NCBI GenBank assembly: GCA_050742255.1
Contig: JBOGHU010000113.1
Location: forward strand, 1-22,079
Source of the DNA: JBOGHU01 sp050742255
GTDB taxonomy: Bacteria > Actinomycetota > Acidimicrobiia > Acidimicrobiales > CADCSY01
Reading direction: 5' to 3'
DNA length: 22,079 nucleotides
Below, one piece after another: positions 13,841 to 21,030 of the stretch (within the stretch, counting starts at the first letter, position 1; every line of letters starts with the position of its first letter). A model generated the notes under the pieces. The model did no database searches, had not been told where the DNA came from, and was given only the letters and a program-made list of their open reading frames with translations. The translations under genes and the position numbers were made by a program.

Positions 13841-13846
13841 TACGCT
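13841..13846 (+). promoter_or_regulatory. Putative -10 TACGCT of metF, probably leaderless
   Basis: TACGCT ends 8 bases before the metF ATG (13855) and 7 bases after the folD stop. No SD is present in the gap. It fits the TANNNT and short-gap pattern of this window. Confidence 0.45.
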
Positions 13847-13854
13847 CTCTGTCC

Positions 13855-14754
13855 ATGTCCCGGCTCTCGGCGTCCCGGGTCCACCACCTCCTGGGCCGGC
13901 GCCAGACGCTCTCGTTCGAGTTCTGGCCCCCCCGGGACCCTGAGCGCTTCGCCCAGACCCTGGAGCGGCTGGCGCCGCTGCGCCCCGACTTCGTCTCGGT
14001 GACCTACGGGGCCGGCGGCTCCACCCGGGACCGCACCCACGACCTGGTGGTCGAGCTGGCCCGGGGCAGGCCGTGGCTGGCGGTGGCCCACGTGTGCTGT
14101 GCCGCCCACCGGCGGGACGAGCTGGTCGAGACGCTGGTCTGCTACCGCGACGAGGGGATCGACAACGTCCTGGCCCTGCGCGGCGACCCGCCCCTCCACG
14201 CCGACCGGCCCCTGCCCCAGGGCGACCTCCGCCACGCCGCCGAGCTGGTGGCGCTGGTCCGGGAGGTGGGAGACTTCTCGGTCGGCGTCGCCGTCCACCC
14301 CGAGGGCCACCCCGACTCCGGGAGCGACCTGGAGGCCGATCTCGACCACACCGCGGTCAAGCTGGCCGCCGCCGACTACGGGATCACCCAGTTCTTCTTC
14401 GGGGTGGAGGACTACCTGCGCCTGGTCGAGGGGCTGGCCGCCCGCGGCGTCGACCGCCCGGTGGTGCCGGGGATCATGCCCGTCGACCGGGCGGGCCAGG
14501 TCACCCGCATGGCGGAGATGGCGGGGACCGACTTCCCCCCCGACCTGGCCGCCCGCCTCCACGCCGTCGCCGACCGCCCCGACGAGGTGCGCCGCATCGG
14601 TGTCGAGGTCGCCACCGAGCTGGGCCAGAAGCTCCTGGCCGAGGGGGTGCCGGGGCTGCACTTCTACACCATGAACCGGTCGCTGGCGACGCTCGAGGTC
14701 TGCGCCAACCTGGGCCTCGACGCCCGTTGGGAGGCCGAGGGGCCCCGTCGGTAG
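13855..14754 (+). CDS. metF: Methylenetetrahydrofolate reductase
   Basis: MetF reduces 5,10-methylene-THF to 5-methyl-THF for methionine synthesis and contains FAD. It is a 299-residue TIM-barrel, the usual bacterial length. The opening TLSFEFWPPRDPERF is the MetF FEFFPPK-type signature. SVTYGAGGSTRDRT, VLALRGDPP, VGVAVHPEGHPDS, ITQFFFGVEDYLR and GLHFYTMNR follow in the usual order. It is placed after folD, whose substrate it shares. The stop codon TAG also forms the first three bases of the putative icd -10 hexamer. Confidence 0.95.
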   Translation: MSRLSASRVHHLLGRRQTLSFEFWPPRDPERFAQTLERLAPLRPDFVSVTYGAGGSTRDRTHDLVVELARGRPWLAVAHVCCAAHRRDELVETLVCYRDEGIDNVLALRGDPPLHADRPLPQGDLRHAAELVALVREVGDFSVGVAVHPEGHPDSGSDLEADLDHTAVKLAAADYGITQFFFGVEDYLRLVEGLAARGVDRPVVPGIMPVDRAGQVTRMAEMAGTDFPPDLAARLHAVADRPDEVRRIGVEVATELGQKLLAEGVPGLHFYTMNRSLATLEVCANLGLDARWEAEGPRR

Positions 14755-14757
14755 CAT
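14752..14757 (+). promoter_or_regulatory. Putative -10 TAGCAT of icd, containing the metF stop codon
   Basis: TAGCAT ends 7 bases before the icd ATG (14765). Its first three bases are the metF stop TAG (14752-14754). No SD lies before icd, which supports a leaderless transcript. Read-through from metF is also possible. Confidence 0.45.
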
Positions 14758-14764
14758 CCGGCCG

Positions 14765-15976
14765 ATGGCCGAGCCGATCACCGTCGGGCCCGACGGTGCC
14801 CTGCGGGTCCCCCACCAGCCCATCATCCCCTTCATCGAGGGCGACGGGACCGGCGTGGACATCTGGCCGGCGGTGCGGCGGGTGCTGGACGCGGCCGTGG
14901 CCCGCCACGGCCGGTCCATCGCCTGGCTGGAGGTGCTGGCCGGCCAGCGAGCCGCCGACGAGACGGGCCAGTGGCTGCCACCCGAGACGGTGGAGGCGTT
15001 CCGGGAGCACGTGGTCGGCATCAAGGGGCCCCTGACCACGCCGGTGGGAGGGGGGATCCGCAGCCTCAACGTGGCCCTGCGCCAGGCCCTCGACCTCTAC
15101 GTCTGCCTACGACCGCTGCGGTGGTTCCCGGGCGTGCCCTCGCCCGTCCGCCACCCCGAGCTGGTCGACGTGGTCATCTTCCGGGAGAACACCGAGGACG
15201 TCTACGCCGGCCTGGAGCTGGCCCACGCCAGCCCCGAGGCGGTGCGGCTCATCGCCTACCTCCACGACCAGCTGGGGTGGGAGATCCGCCCTGACTCGGG
15301 CATCGGCCTCAAGCCCATCTCCGTGACCGGCTCCAAGCAGCTGGTGCGGGCCGCCCTGGACTACTCGGTGGCCAAGGGGCGCCGCCGGGTGACCCTGGTC
15401 CACAAGGGCAACATCCAGAAGTTCACCGAGGGCGCCTTCCGCCGGTGGGGCTATGAGGTGGTGGCCGAGGAGTTCGCCAGCGTGGCGGTGGCGTGGGACG
15501 ACTGCGGGGGCGACCCCGGCGAGAGGATCCTGGTCGACGACGCCATGGCCGACATCGCTCTCCAGCAGGTGCTCACCCGTCCCGGCACCTTCGACGTGGT
15601 CGCCACCACCAACCTCAATGGCGACTACCTCTCTGACGCTGTAGCCGCCCAGGTCGGCGGCATCGGGATGGCTCCCGGCGCCAACATCAACTACCGCACC
15701 GGCCACGGGCTGTTCGAGGCCACCCACGGCACCGCCCCCCGCTACGCCGGACAGGACAAGGTGAACCCCGCCTCGCTGCTGCTCTCGGGAGTGCTGATGC
15801 TGGAGCACATGGGGTGGCAGGGGCCCGCCGACGACGTGGTGGCCGCCCTGGAGGCCACCCTGGCCGAGGGCATCGTCACCTACGACCTGGCCCGCCTGCT
15901 CGACGGGGTGACCCCGGTGAGCACCTCGGAGCTGGCCGCCGCCGTCATCGACCGGCTCCCGGCAGCCAAGGAATAG
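14765..15976 (+). CDS. icd: Isocitrate dehydrogenase, probably NADP-dependent
   Basis: The enzyme oxidises isocitrate to 2-oxoglutarate and CO2. It is a 403-residue dimer-type enzyme of the E. coli Icd subfamily, unlike the monomeric 80-kDa IDH of some actinobacteria. Substrate residues appear in GGGIRSLNVALRQ, IFRENTEDVYAG and HKGNIQKFTEGAF. Metal-binding Asp residues lie in NLNGDYLSDAVAAQVGG. For the cofactor site, E. coli Lys344-Tyr345 is Arg326-Tyr327 here, and Tyr391/Arg395 are kept as Tyr373/Arg377, so NADP use is likely. ATG 14765 lies 10 bases past the metF stop. The gene is followed after 29 bases by lon. Confidence 0.96.
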   Translation: MAEPITVGPDGALRVPHQPIIPFIEGDGTGVDIWPAVRRVLDAAVARHGRSIAWLEVLAGQRAADETGQWLPPETVEAFREHVVGIKGPLTTPVGGGIRSLNVALRQALDLYVCLRPLRWFPGVPSPVRHPELVDVVIFRENTEDVYAGLELAHASPEAVRLIAYLHDQLGWEIRPDSGIGLKPISVTGSKQLVRAALDYSVAKGRRRVTLVHKGNIQKFTEGAFRRWGYEVVAEEFASVAVAWDDCGGDPGERILVDDAMADIALQQVLTRPGTFDVVATTNLNGDYLSDAVAAQVGGIGMAPGANINYRTGHGLFEATHGTAPRYAGQDKVNPASLLLSGVLMLEHMGWQGPADDVVAALEATLAEGIVTYDLARLLDGVTPVSTSELAAAVIDRLPAAKE

Positions 15977-15983
15977 CGACTGG

Positions 15984-16001
15984 GTAATGAGCGTTACAAC
16001 T
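15984..16001 (+). promoter_or_regulatory. AT-rich symmetric element before lon (possible promoter/operator)
   Basis: The only AT-rich patch in this region contains GTAA (15984-15987) and TTAC (15994-15997), an inverted repeat with a 6-base spacer. TACAAC at 15995-16000 could act as a -10 only 5 bases before the lon ATG at 16006. There is no SD. In other actinobacteria lon is under stress regulators such as HspR or ClgR. This element does not match the HAIR sequence I remember, so no regulator is named. Confidence 0.35.
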
Positions 16002-16005
16002 CCCG

Positions 16006-18336
16006 ATGCCGGGAACTGAGACGCTCGCCCTGCCCGTCCTGCCCCTCACCGGGGGCGTGGTGGGCCCCCACATGGTCGTGACCATCGCCGTGGAGACGCC
16101 TGAGGCCGCCACCGCCGCCGACGCCGCCCTGGCCCACGACCGGCGCCTGCTCCTCGTGCCACGAGTCGGCGACCGCTACGCCGGGGTCGGCACCGCCGCC
16201 GTCATCGAGGACGTGGGCCAGGCGCCCACGGGCCTGCGGGCCCTGGTGGTACGGGGCCAGGAGCGGATGGTCATCGGCGCTGGCGTGGGCGACCGGGGCC
16301 CGGGCCTGTGGGTGTCGGCCCGGCCCGTGCCCGACCCCGGCCCCCTCTCGGAGCAGGCCCACCGCCTGGCCCGGGAGTACCGGGCGGTTGTGGAGGCCAT
16401 CCTCGAGCGCCGGGGAGCGGGGCGGCTGGCCCAGGGCCTGCGGGGGTTGCGCGACCCCGGGGCGGTGGCTGACACCGCCCTGTACTCGCCCGACCTCTCG
16501 CTGGAGCAGAAGGTCGAGGTCTTGGAGACCCTCGACGTCGAGGCCCGCCTGACCCTGGTGCTGGGTTGGGCCCGGGAGGCCCTGGCCGAGCAGTCGGTGC
16601 AGGAGGAGGTCAGCCGGGGGGTGAGCGAGGGCCTCCAGCGCGAGCAGCGGGAGGCGCTGCTGCGCCGCCAGCTGGAGGCCATCCGCAGGGAGCTGGGCGA
16701 GTCCGAGGGTGACGTGGTGGCCGGCTACCGGCGCCGCCTCGACGACGCCGGGGCGCCCGAGGCGGTGCGGGCCGCGGTCGAGCGGGAGCTGGACAAGCTG
16801 GAGCGCACCGCGCCTCAGAACCCCGAGCACGGCTGGATCCTCACCTGGCTGGACACCGTCCTCGAAGTGCCGTGGGGGAACCGGGTGGCTGGCACGCTCG
16901 ACCTGACCGTGGCCCGGGCCGTGCTCGACGCCGACCACGCCGGTCTGGACGACGTGAAGCGGCGCATCGTCGAGCTCCTGGCGGTCCGCAAGCTGCGAGC
17001 GGAGCGGGGGGTGGCCGAGGTCGGTGGCCGCGGCGCCGGCGCCATCCTGGCCCTGGTGGGGCCGCCGGGGGTGGGCAAGACCTCCCTGGGGGAGTCGGTG
17101 GCCCGGGCCCTGGGCCGGCCCTTCGCTCGAGTGGCGCTGGGCGGGGTGCGGGACGAGGCCGAGATCCGGGGGCACCGGCGCACCTACGTGGGCGCCCGAC
17201 CCGGGCGGTTCGTGCGGGCCGTCACCGAGGCCGGGGCCATGAACCCGGTCCTGCTGCTGGACGAGGTGGACAAGGTGGGCGCCGACTGGCGGGGGGACCC
17301 CTCCTCGGCCCTGCTGGAGGTGCTCGACCCTGCCCAGAACCACACCTTCTCGGACCACTACCTGGAGCTGGAGCTCGACCTCTCCGACGTGGTCTTCATC
17401 GCCACCGCCAACGTGGTGGAGACCATCCCGGCGCCGCTGCTGGACCGCATGGAGGTGGTCACCCTCGACGGCTACACCGAGGCCGAGAAGGCGGCCATCG
17501 CCCGCGACCACCTGCTGCCCCGGATCCTCGAGCGCACCGGCCTGCGCCCCGGGGAGGTCGAGGTGACCGAGGCCGCCCTCTACGAGCTGATCTCGGGCTA
17601 CACCCGGGAGGCGGGGGTGAGGGAGCTGGAGCGCCAGCTGGGCCGGGTGCTGCGCAAGGTCGCCACCAGGCTGGCCGGGGATGGGCCCCAGGGGGCGGGC
17701 GTGGTGGTGTACGGCGGCGACCTGGCGCCCCTGGTGGGGCGCCGGCGCTTCCACCCCGAGGTGGCCGAGCGGACCTCGGTGCCCGGCGTCGCCACCGGCC
17801 TGGCCGTCACCGGCGCCGGCGGCGACGTGCTCTTCGTCGAGGCCTCGGCCATGGCCGGGGAGCCGGGGCTGACCCTGACCGGCCAGCTCGGCGAGGTCAT
17901 GCGCGAGTCGGCCGAGATCGCCCGGTCCTTCGTGCGGTCCCACCCCGCCGAGCTGGGCGTGGACGCCGACGCCCTGGCCCAGCGACGCCTGCACGTCCAC
18001 GTGCCCGCCGGGGCGGTGCCCAAGGACGGTCCTTCGGCCGGCGTGACCATGGTCACCGCCCTTGTCAGCCTGGCCACCGGGCGCCCGGTGCGGGCCACCG
18101 TGGGCATGACCGGCGAGGTCACCCTCCAGGGCCGGGTGCTGGCCGTGGGGGGGATCAAGCAGAAGGTCCTGGCCGCCCACCGGGCCGGCCTGACCGAGGT
18201 GGTGCTGCCGGCCCGCAACGAGGGCGACCTCGACGACGTCCCCGAGGCGGTGCGCTCGGCCATGACCATCCACCTCGCCGCCGACGTGGGCCAGGTGCTG
18301 GCCGTGGCCCTCGAGCCCGAGACCGCCCTCGCGTAG
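16006..18336 (+). CDS. lon: ATP-dependent protease La (Lon)
   Basis: This is a cytosolic AAA+ serine protease for misfolded and regulatory proteins, 776 residues and full length. The N-terminal substrate domain starts LALPVLPLTGGVVGP. A helical segment (about 200-290) contains the REQREALLRRQLEAIRREL region seen in all Lon proteins. The AAA+ module has Walker A GPPGVGKT (352-359), Walker B LLLDEVDK with Asp419-Glu420, and sensor region FIATANVVETIP. The protease domain has KDGPSAGVTM with catalytic Ser677 and GGIKQKVLAAHR with catalytic Lys720. Their separation of 43 residues equals that of E. coli Ser679/Lys722. The GTEVNWG-like N-terminal caps are not obvious. It likely has its own promoter. 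Confidence 0.97.
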   Translation: MPGTETLALPVLPLTGGVVGPHMVVTIAVETPEAATAADAALAHDRRLLLVPRVGDRYAGVGTAAVIEDVGQAPTGLRALVVRGQERMVIGAGVGDRGPGLWVSARPVPDPGPLSEQAHRLAREYRAVVEAILERRGAGRLAQGLRGLRDPGAVADTALYSPDLSLEQKVEVLETLDVEARLTLVLGWAREALAEQSVQEEVSRGVSEGLQREQREALLRRQLEAIRRELGESEGDVVAGYRRRLDDAGAPEAVRAAVERELDKLERTAPQNPEHGWILTWLDTVLEVPWGNRVAGTLDLTVARAVLDADHAGLDDVKRRIVELLAVRKLRAERGVAEVGGRGAGAILALVGPPGVGKTSLGESVARALGRPFARVALGGVRDEAEIRGHRRTYVGARPGRFVRAVTEAGAMNPVLLLDEVDKVGADWRGDPSSALLEVLDPAQNHTFSDHYLELELDLSDVVFIATANVVETIPAPLLDRMEVVTLDGYTEAEKAAIARDHLLPRILERTGLRPGEVEVTEAALYELISGYTREAGVRELERQLGRVLRKVATRLAGDGPQGAGVVVYGGDLAPLVGRRRFHPEVAERTSVPGVATGLAVTGAGGDVLFVEASAMAGEPGLTLTGQLGEVMRESAEIARSFVRSHPAELGVDADALAQRRLHVHVPAGAVPKDGPSAGVTMVTALVSLATGRPVRATVGMTGEVTLQGRVLAVGGIKQKVLAAHRAGLTEVVLPARNEGDLDDVPEAVRSAMTIHLAADVGQVLAVALEPETALA

Positions 18337-18381
18337 CCGGGTGCCCGATCCGGGGGCCCAGCTACGACCCCGCCGCCCCAC

Positions 18382-18387
18382 TAGCCT
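18382..18387 (+). promoter_or_regulatory. Putative -10 TAGCCT of the membrane protein-mdh operon
   Basis: TAGCCT lies 46 bases after the lon stop and 46 bases before the ATG at 18434. It would give a transcript with a short leader carrying GAGGAGG (18421-18427). Unlike the other promoters here, this one is leadered. Confidence 0.35.
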
Positions 18388-18433
18388 GGCCGGCGGTGCG
18401 GTCCCGGCGGACGGGGGCCCGAGGAGGTGCCCG

Positions 18434-18952
18434 ATGGCTGGCAGGGAGACCGGTGTGATGTCCGAGCGTGGCCTCCACCTGCGCCGGGCGGCGCTGGCCG
18501 TGGTCGGGGCCGGGGCCATGGAGCTGGCCATCGGGGTGGGCCCCCTGCGCTTCGTCTGGGTCCCCCTCTTCGCCGGCCTGATCTCGATCGGCATCGCTGC
18601 CGTGGGGGGTCGACGGCACGGCTACTGGGCGCCTGCCGTCCTCCTCACCTCCCTGGGCGTGGCCGCCGGCACCCTCCTCACGTGGGATCTCGACGTCAGC
18701 CTGGCCAGCGGCCTGGCGTTGGCCGGCGGCATCGGCACCCTGGTCGCCGAGGGCGCCCGGCGGCGAGGTTTCGACGTCGGCCTGCTGAACGTCGGGACCT
18801 GCCTGGTCGCCTTCGCCACGCTGTTCGTGCTCGTCGATCTGTGGCCCGCCGTCTTCGGTCGGGCCGAGCCCTACGCCCTCGGGTACCTGGCCTGGGCGGC
18901 GTACGAGGCGGCGTTGGCGACGCCGACCCTGGCCGTGGCCCGCTCGGGGTGA
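18434..18952 (+). CDS. Small multi-pass membrane protein coupled to mdh
   Basis: The protein has 172 residues with about five or six hydrophobic helices (roughly 17-36, 40-58, 65-83, 90-105, 115-136, 147-168). The loops are short and basic (GRRH, EGARRRGF). No catalytic motif is recognised and the family is unknown to me. Streptomyces has a small membrane protein (DUF3017) in this same place, between folD and mdh, but I see no clear likeness. ATG 18434 is preferred because GAGGAGG lies 6 bases upstream. A GTG at 18341 and an ATG at 18458 are less likely. The stop overlaps the mdh GTG in GTGA. Confidence 0.75.
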   Translation: MAGRETGVMSERGLHLRRAALAVVGAGAMELAIGVGPLRFVWVPLFAGLISIGIAAVGGRRHGYWAPAVLLTSLGVAAGTLLTWDLDVSLASGLALAGGIGTLVAEGARRRGFDVGLLNVGTCLVAFATLFVLVDLWPAVFGRAEPYALGYLAWAAYEAALATPTLAVARSG

Positions 18953-19956
18953 GCGTCCATGACGTCCCGGTGAGCGATCCCGCCCGCATCGCCGTCACCG
19001 GGGCCGCCGGCCAGATCGGCTACAGCCTGGTGTTCCGCCTGGCCGGCGGGGCCCTGCTCGGCCCCGACCGGCCGGTCAGGCTCCAGCTCCTGGAGGTCCC
19101 CTCCGCCCTGGGCGCCCTGGCGGGGGTGGCCATGGAGCTGGAGGACTGCGCCTCCCCCCTGCTCGCCGGGGTGGTGACCACCGACGACCCGGCCCGGGCG
19201 TTCGAGGGCGCCGACTGGGTGCTGCTGGTCGGGTCACGTCCCCGGACCCGGGGGATGGAGCGCGGCGACCTCCTGGAGGCCAACGGCGCCATCTTCGCCG
19301 CCCAGGGGCGGGCCCTGGCCGACCACGCCGGCGACGACGTGGGGGTGGTGGTCGTGGGCAACCCCGCCAACACCAACTGCCTGATCGCCCTGGCCAACGC
19401 CCCCGGCCTCGACCCCTCCCGGTTCACGGCCCTGACCCGGCTGGACCACAACCGGGCCACCGCCCAGCTGGCGGCCCGGGCGGGGGTGGCGGTCACCGAC
19501 GTGTCCCGGATGACGGTCTGGGGCAACCACTCCGCCACCCAGTACCCGGACCTGTTCCACGCCGAGGTGGCGGGGAGGAGCGCGGTCGAGGCGGTGGGCC
19601 GGGAGTGGCTGGAGCACCACTTCATCCCCACCGTGCAGAGGCGGGGCGCCGCCGTCATCGAGGCACGGGGGGCGTCCAGCGCGGCGTCGGCCGCCGCCGC
19701 CGTGATCGACCACGTCCGGGACTGGGCCGGCGGCACGCCCGGGGGCGACTGGGTGTCGATGGCGGTGCGCTCGGACGGGTCCTACGGCGTGGCCGAGGGG
19801 TTGGTCTGCTCGTTCCCCGTGACCTGCCGGGACGGGTCGTGGGCGATCGTGCCCGGCCTCGACATCGACCCGTTCTCCCGCGCCCGCATCGACGCCTCGG
19901 TGGAGGAGCTGGTCGAGGAACGGGACGCGGTCGAGCGGCTGGGCCTGCTGGGCTGA
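18949..19956 (+). CDS. mdh: Malate dehydrogenase (NAD-dependent)
   Basis: The enzyme oxidises malate to oxaloacetate in the TCA cycle. It belongs to the cytosolic/actinobacterial MDH type and is close in wording to the mycobacterial enzyme. VTGAAGQIGYSLVFR is the NAD-binding loop. The mobile loop with substrate arginines is RPRTRGMERGDLLEANG. NPANTN, LTRLDHNRA and WGNHSATQYPD with catalytic His194 (numbered from 18949) follow. From 18949 the protein has 335 residues. A second GTG at 18970 gives MSDPARIAV, nearer the family length. I kept 18949 because it makes the same GTGA overlap seen at other gene junctions here. The end faces the SCP2-like gene across 12 bases. Confidence 0.96.
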   Translation: MSVHDVPVSDPARIAVTGAAGQIGYSLVFRLAGGALLGPDRPVRLQLLEVPSALGALAGVAMELEDCASPLLAGVVTTDDPARAFEGADWVLLVGSRPRTRGMERGDLLEANGAIFAAQGRALADHAGDDVGVVVVGNPANTNCLIALANAPGLDPSRFTALTRLDHNRATAQLAARAGVAVTDVSRMTVWGNHSATQYPDLFHAEVAGRSAVEAVGREWLEHHFIPTVQRRGAAVIEARGASSAASAAAAVIDHVRDWAGGTPGGDWVSMAVRSDGSYGVAEGLVCSFPVTCRDGSWAIVPGLDIDPFSRARIDASVEELVEERDAVERLGLLG

Positions 19957-19972
19957 CCGGCCCCCGGCTCAG
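19953..19972. terminator. Hairpin whose arms contain both stop codons of convergent mdh and SCP2-like gene
   Basis: CTGA-CCGG (19953-19960) pairs with CCGG-C-TCAG (19964-19972) with a 3-base loop and a one-base bulge. The mdh TGA lies in one arm and the minus-strand TGA of the SCP2-like gene in the other. It probably ends transcription in both directions. No U-tract is present. Confidence 0.45.
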
Positions 19973-20367
19973 TAGGTCGTGCGGTCCCCGAGGGCGGCCA
20001 GGACCCCGGCCAGCCCGCCCGCCGCCGACACCGGGCCCCCCGGGGTGAGCAGGGCGGCCCCATCGCCCGACAGCCGCAGGCGGCCGGCGAGGAACGCCTC
20101 CTGGGCGCCGGTGGCGCCAGAGGCGACGGCCACCGCCGTGTCCCAGTCGGTGGTGACGGTGACGTCGGGCGCCTCGACTCCCCCGGGCAGCACCGTCGTG
20201 ACACCGCCCGCCACGCGGACCGCGTAGCGCACGTCGCCGTGGGGGGTGCCGGTCACGACCTGCTGGATGGTGACCGGGCTGGTGCCGGGCGCCTCGGCCT
20301 CCGAGGGGGCGGTACCCAGGGCGGTGGCCAGCTCGTCCAGCCAGGCGGCGCTCAGGAACCGGGGCAC
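19969..20367 (-). CDS. SCP2 sterol-binding-like domain protein
   Basis: This is a 132-residue soluble protein made of a single domain. FLSAAWLDELATAL at the start, QQVVTGTPHGDVRYAVRVAGG, then PDVTVTTDWDTAVAVASG, and the end AFLAGRLRLSGDGAALL follow the SCP2 pattern of a lipid-binding hydrophobic tunnel. Stand-alone SCP2 proteins of this kind are common in actinobacteria and their ligands are mostly unknown. No signal peptide is seen. The GTG start at 20367 lies 6 bases after a CAGTAT hexamer. An upstream GGAGG is too far away to be its SD, so a leaderless transcript is likely. Confidence 0.8.
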   Translation of the reverse strand: MPRFLSAAWLDELATALGTAPSEAEAPGTSPVTIQQVVTGTPHGDVRYAVRVAGGVTTVLPGGVEAPDVTVTTDWDTAVAVASGATGAQEAFLAGRLRLSGDGAALLTPGGPVSAAGGLAGVLAALGDRTTY

Positions 20368-20373
20368 CGCCCC

Positions 20374-20379
20374 ATACTG
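20374..20379 (-). promoter_or_regulatory. Putative -10 CAGTAT of the SCP2-like gene, probably leaderless
   Basis: On the minus strand CAGTAT is followed by 6 bases (GGGGCG) and then the GTG start. The Rieske-like gene has the same layout: CATACT, 6 bases, GTG. There is no SD at a usable distance. Confidence 0.4.
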
Positions 20380-20431
20380 GCCCTCCGGCCCGCCCGACGC
20401 GTCCTCTCCCCCGGGGGCCGGACAGGGCGGG

Positions 20432-20980
20432 CTAGCCGCGGCGGGCCGAGACGAAGGCGGTGAAGCCCCAGAGGAGGGTGACGACGAGCACGGCCAGGGT
20501 GCCCAGGTCGACGACGAGCAGGCCGAAGGCGGCGGCGAAGTCGTCGCCGAGCTCGGTCAGGTCGACGATCACGCCGAGCAGGGTGAACAGGACCAGCCAG
20601 CTGGCCGCGCCCACGGACCCGGCCCGCACCAGGGACACGGGGTCGGGCCGGGAGCCCACCGGGGCGTCTCGAGTGAGGCTGAGGGCGACCAGCAGGGACA
20701 CGCCCGCCAACGGGGCCAGCCCGAGCACGCCGAAGCCGCCGACGGTGAAGCTCCCGAGGCCGATGGTCTTCACCGCCAGCTTCCAGGTGTCGTCACCGAC
20801 GTCCTCGACCGACGCCCCCACCAGGAGGGCACCGAGGAGGAGGCTCAGGACGGCCAGCACGATCGAGGCGGCGGCCATGACCGGGAGACCGGCTGGGTCG
20901 ATGGCCGCCAGGGGGCGACGGCGCCCGGGAGGGGACGGTTCCGGTGGGGGCGGGGGGGGCTGGCTGGGGAGGTCGGTCAT
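20432..20980 (-). CDS. Four-helix membrane protein with a proline-rich N-terminus
   Basis: The protein has 182 residues. The N-terminal tail (1-23) is rich in proline, with six prolines in a row, and ends in RRR. Four hydrophobic helices follow (about 33-57, 79-102, 121-142, 149-175). A short acidic loop (EDVGDD, 59-64) joins the first two. The family is not recognised and no catalytic motif is visible. Proline-rich cytosolic tails before membrane helices are frequent in actinobacterial envelope proteins. The ATG at 20980 is the only good start. No clear SD precedes it, and the TGTAAC just upstream is too close to the ATG to serve as a normal -10. It may be transcribed with the gene at the right edge. 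Confidence 0.75.
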   Translation of the reverse strand: MTDLPSQPPPPPPEPSPPGRRRPLAAIDPAGLPVMAAASIVLAVLSLLLGALLVGASVEDVGDDTWKLAVKTIGLGSFTVGGFGVLGLAPLAGVSLLVALSLTRDAPVGSRPDPVSLVRAGSVGAASWLVLFTLLGVIVDLTELGDDFAAAFGLLVVDLGTLAVLVVTLLWGFTAFVSARRG

Positions 20981-21030
20981 GGTTACAGGCTGGCACGTCC
21001 GGGGCGGTGTCGGGGTCCCCCTCGGCCCCT

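Noticed and set aside
15994..18594. 866-residue open frame antisense to lon
   Set aside because: It mirrors Lon codons, is rich in Gly, His, Gln and Pro, and has no family motif. Lon has every catalytic residue in the sense frame.
18970..18972. GTG at 18970 as the mdh start
   Set aside because: Possible and near the usual length, but it has no SD. The GTG at 18949 makes the 4-base overlap repeated at other junctions. Kept only as an alternative.
20981..20988. TGTAAC as a -10 for the four-helix membrane protein
   Set aside because: Only one or two bases separate it from the ATG, too close for initiation at or before the start codon.
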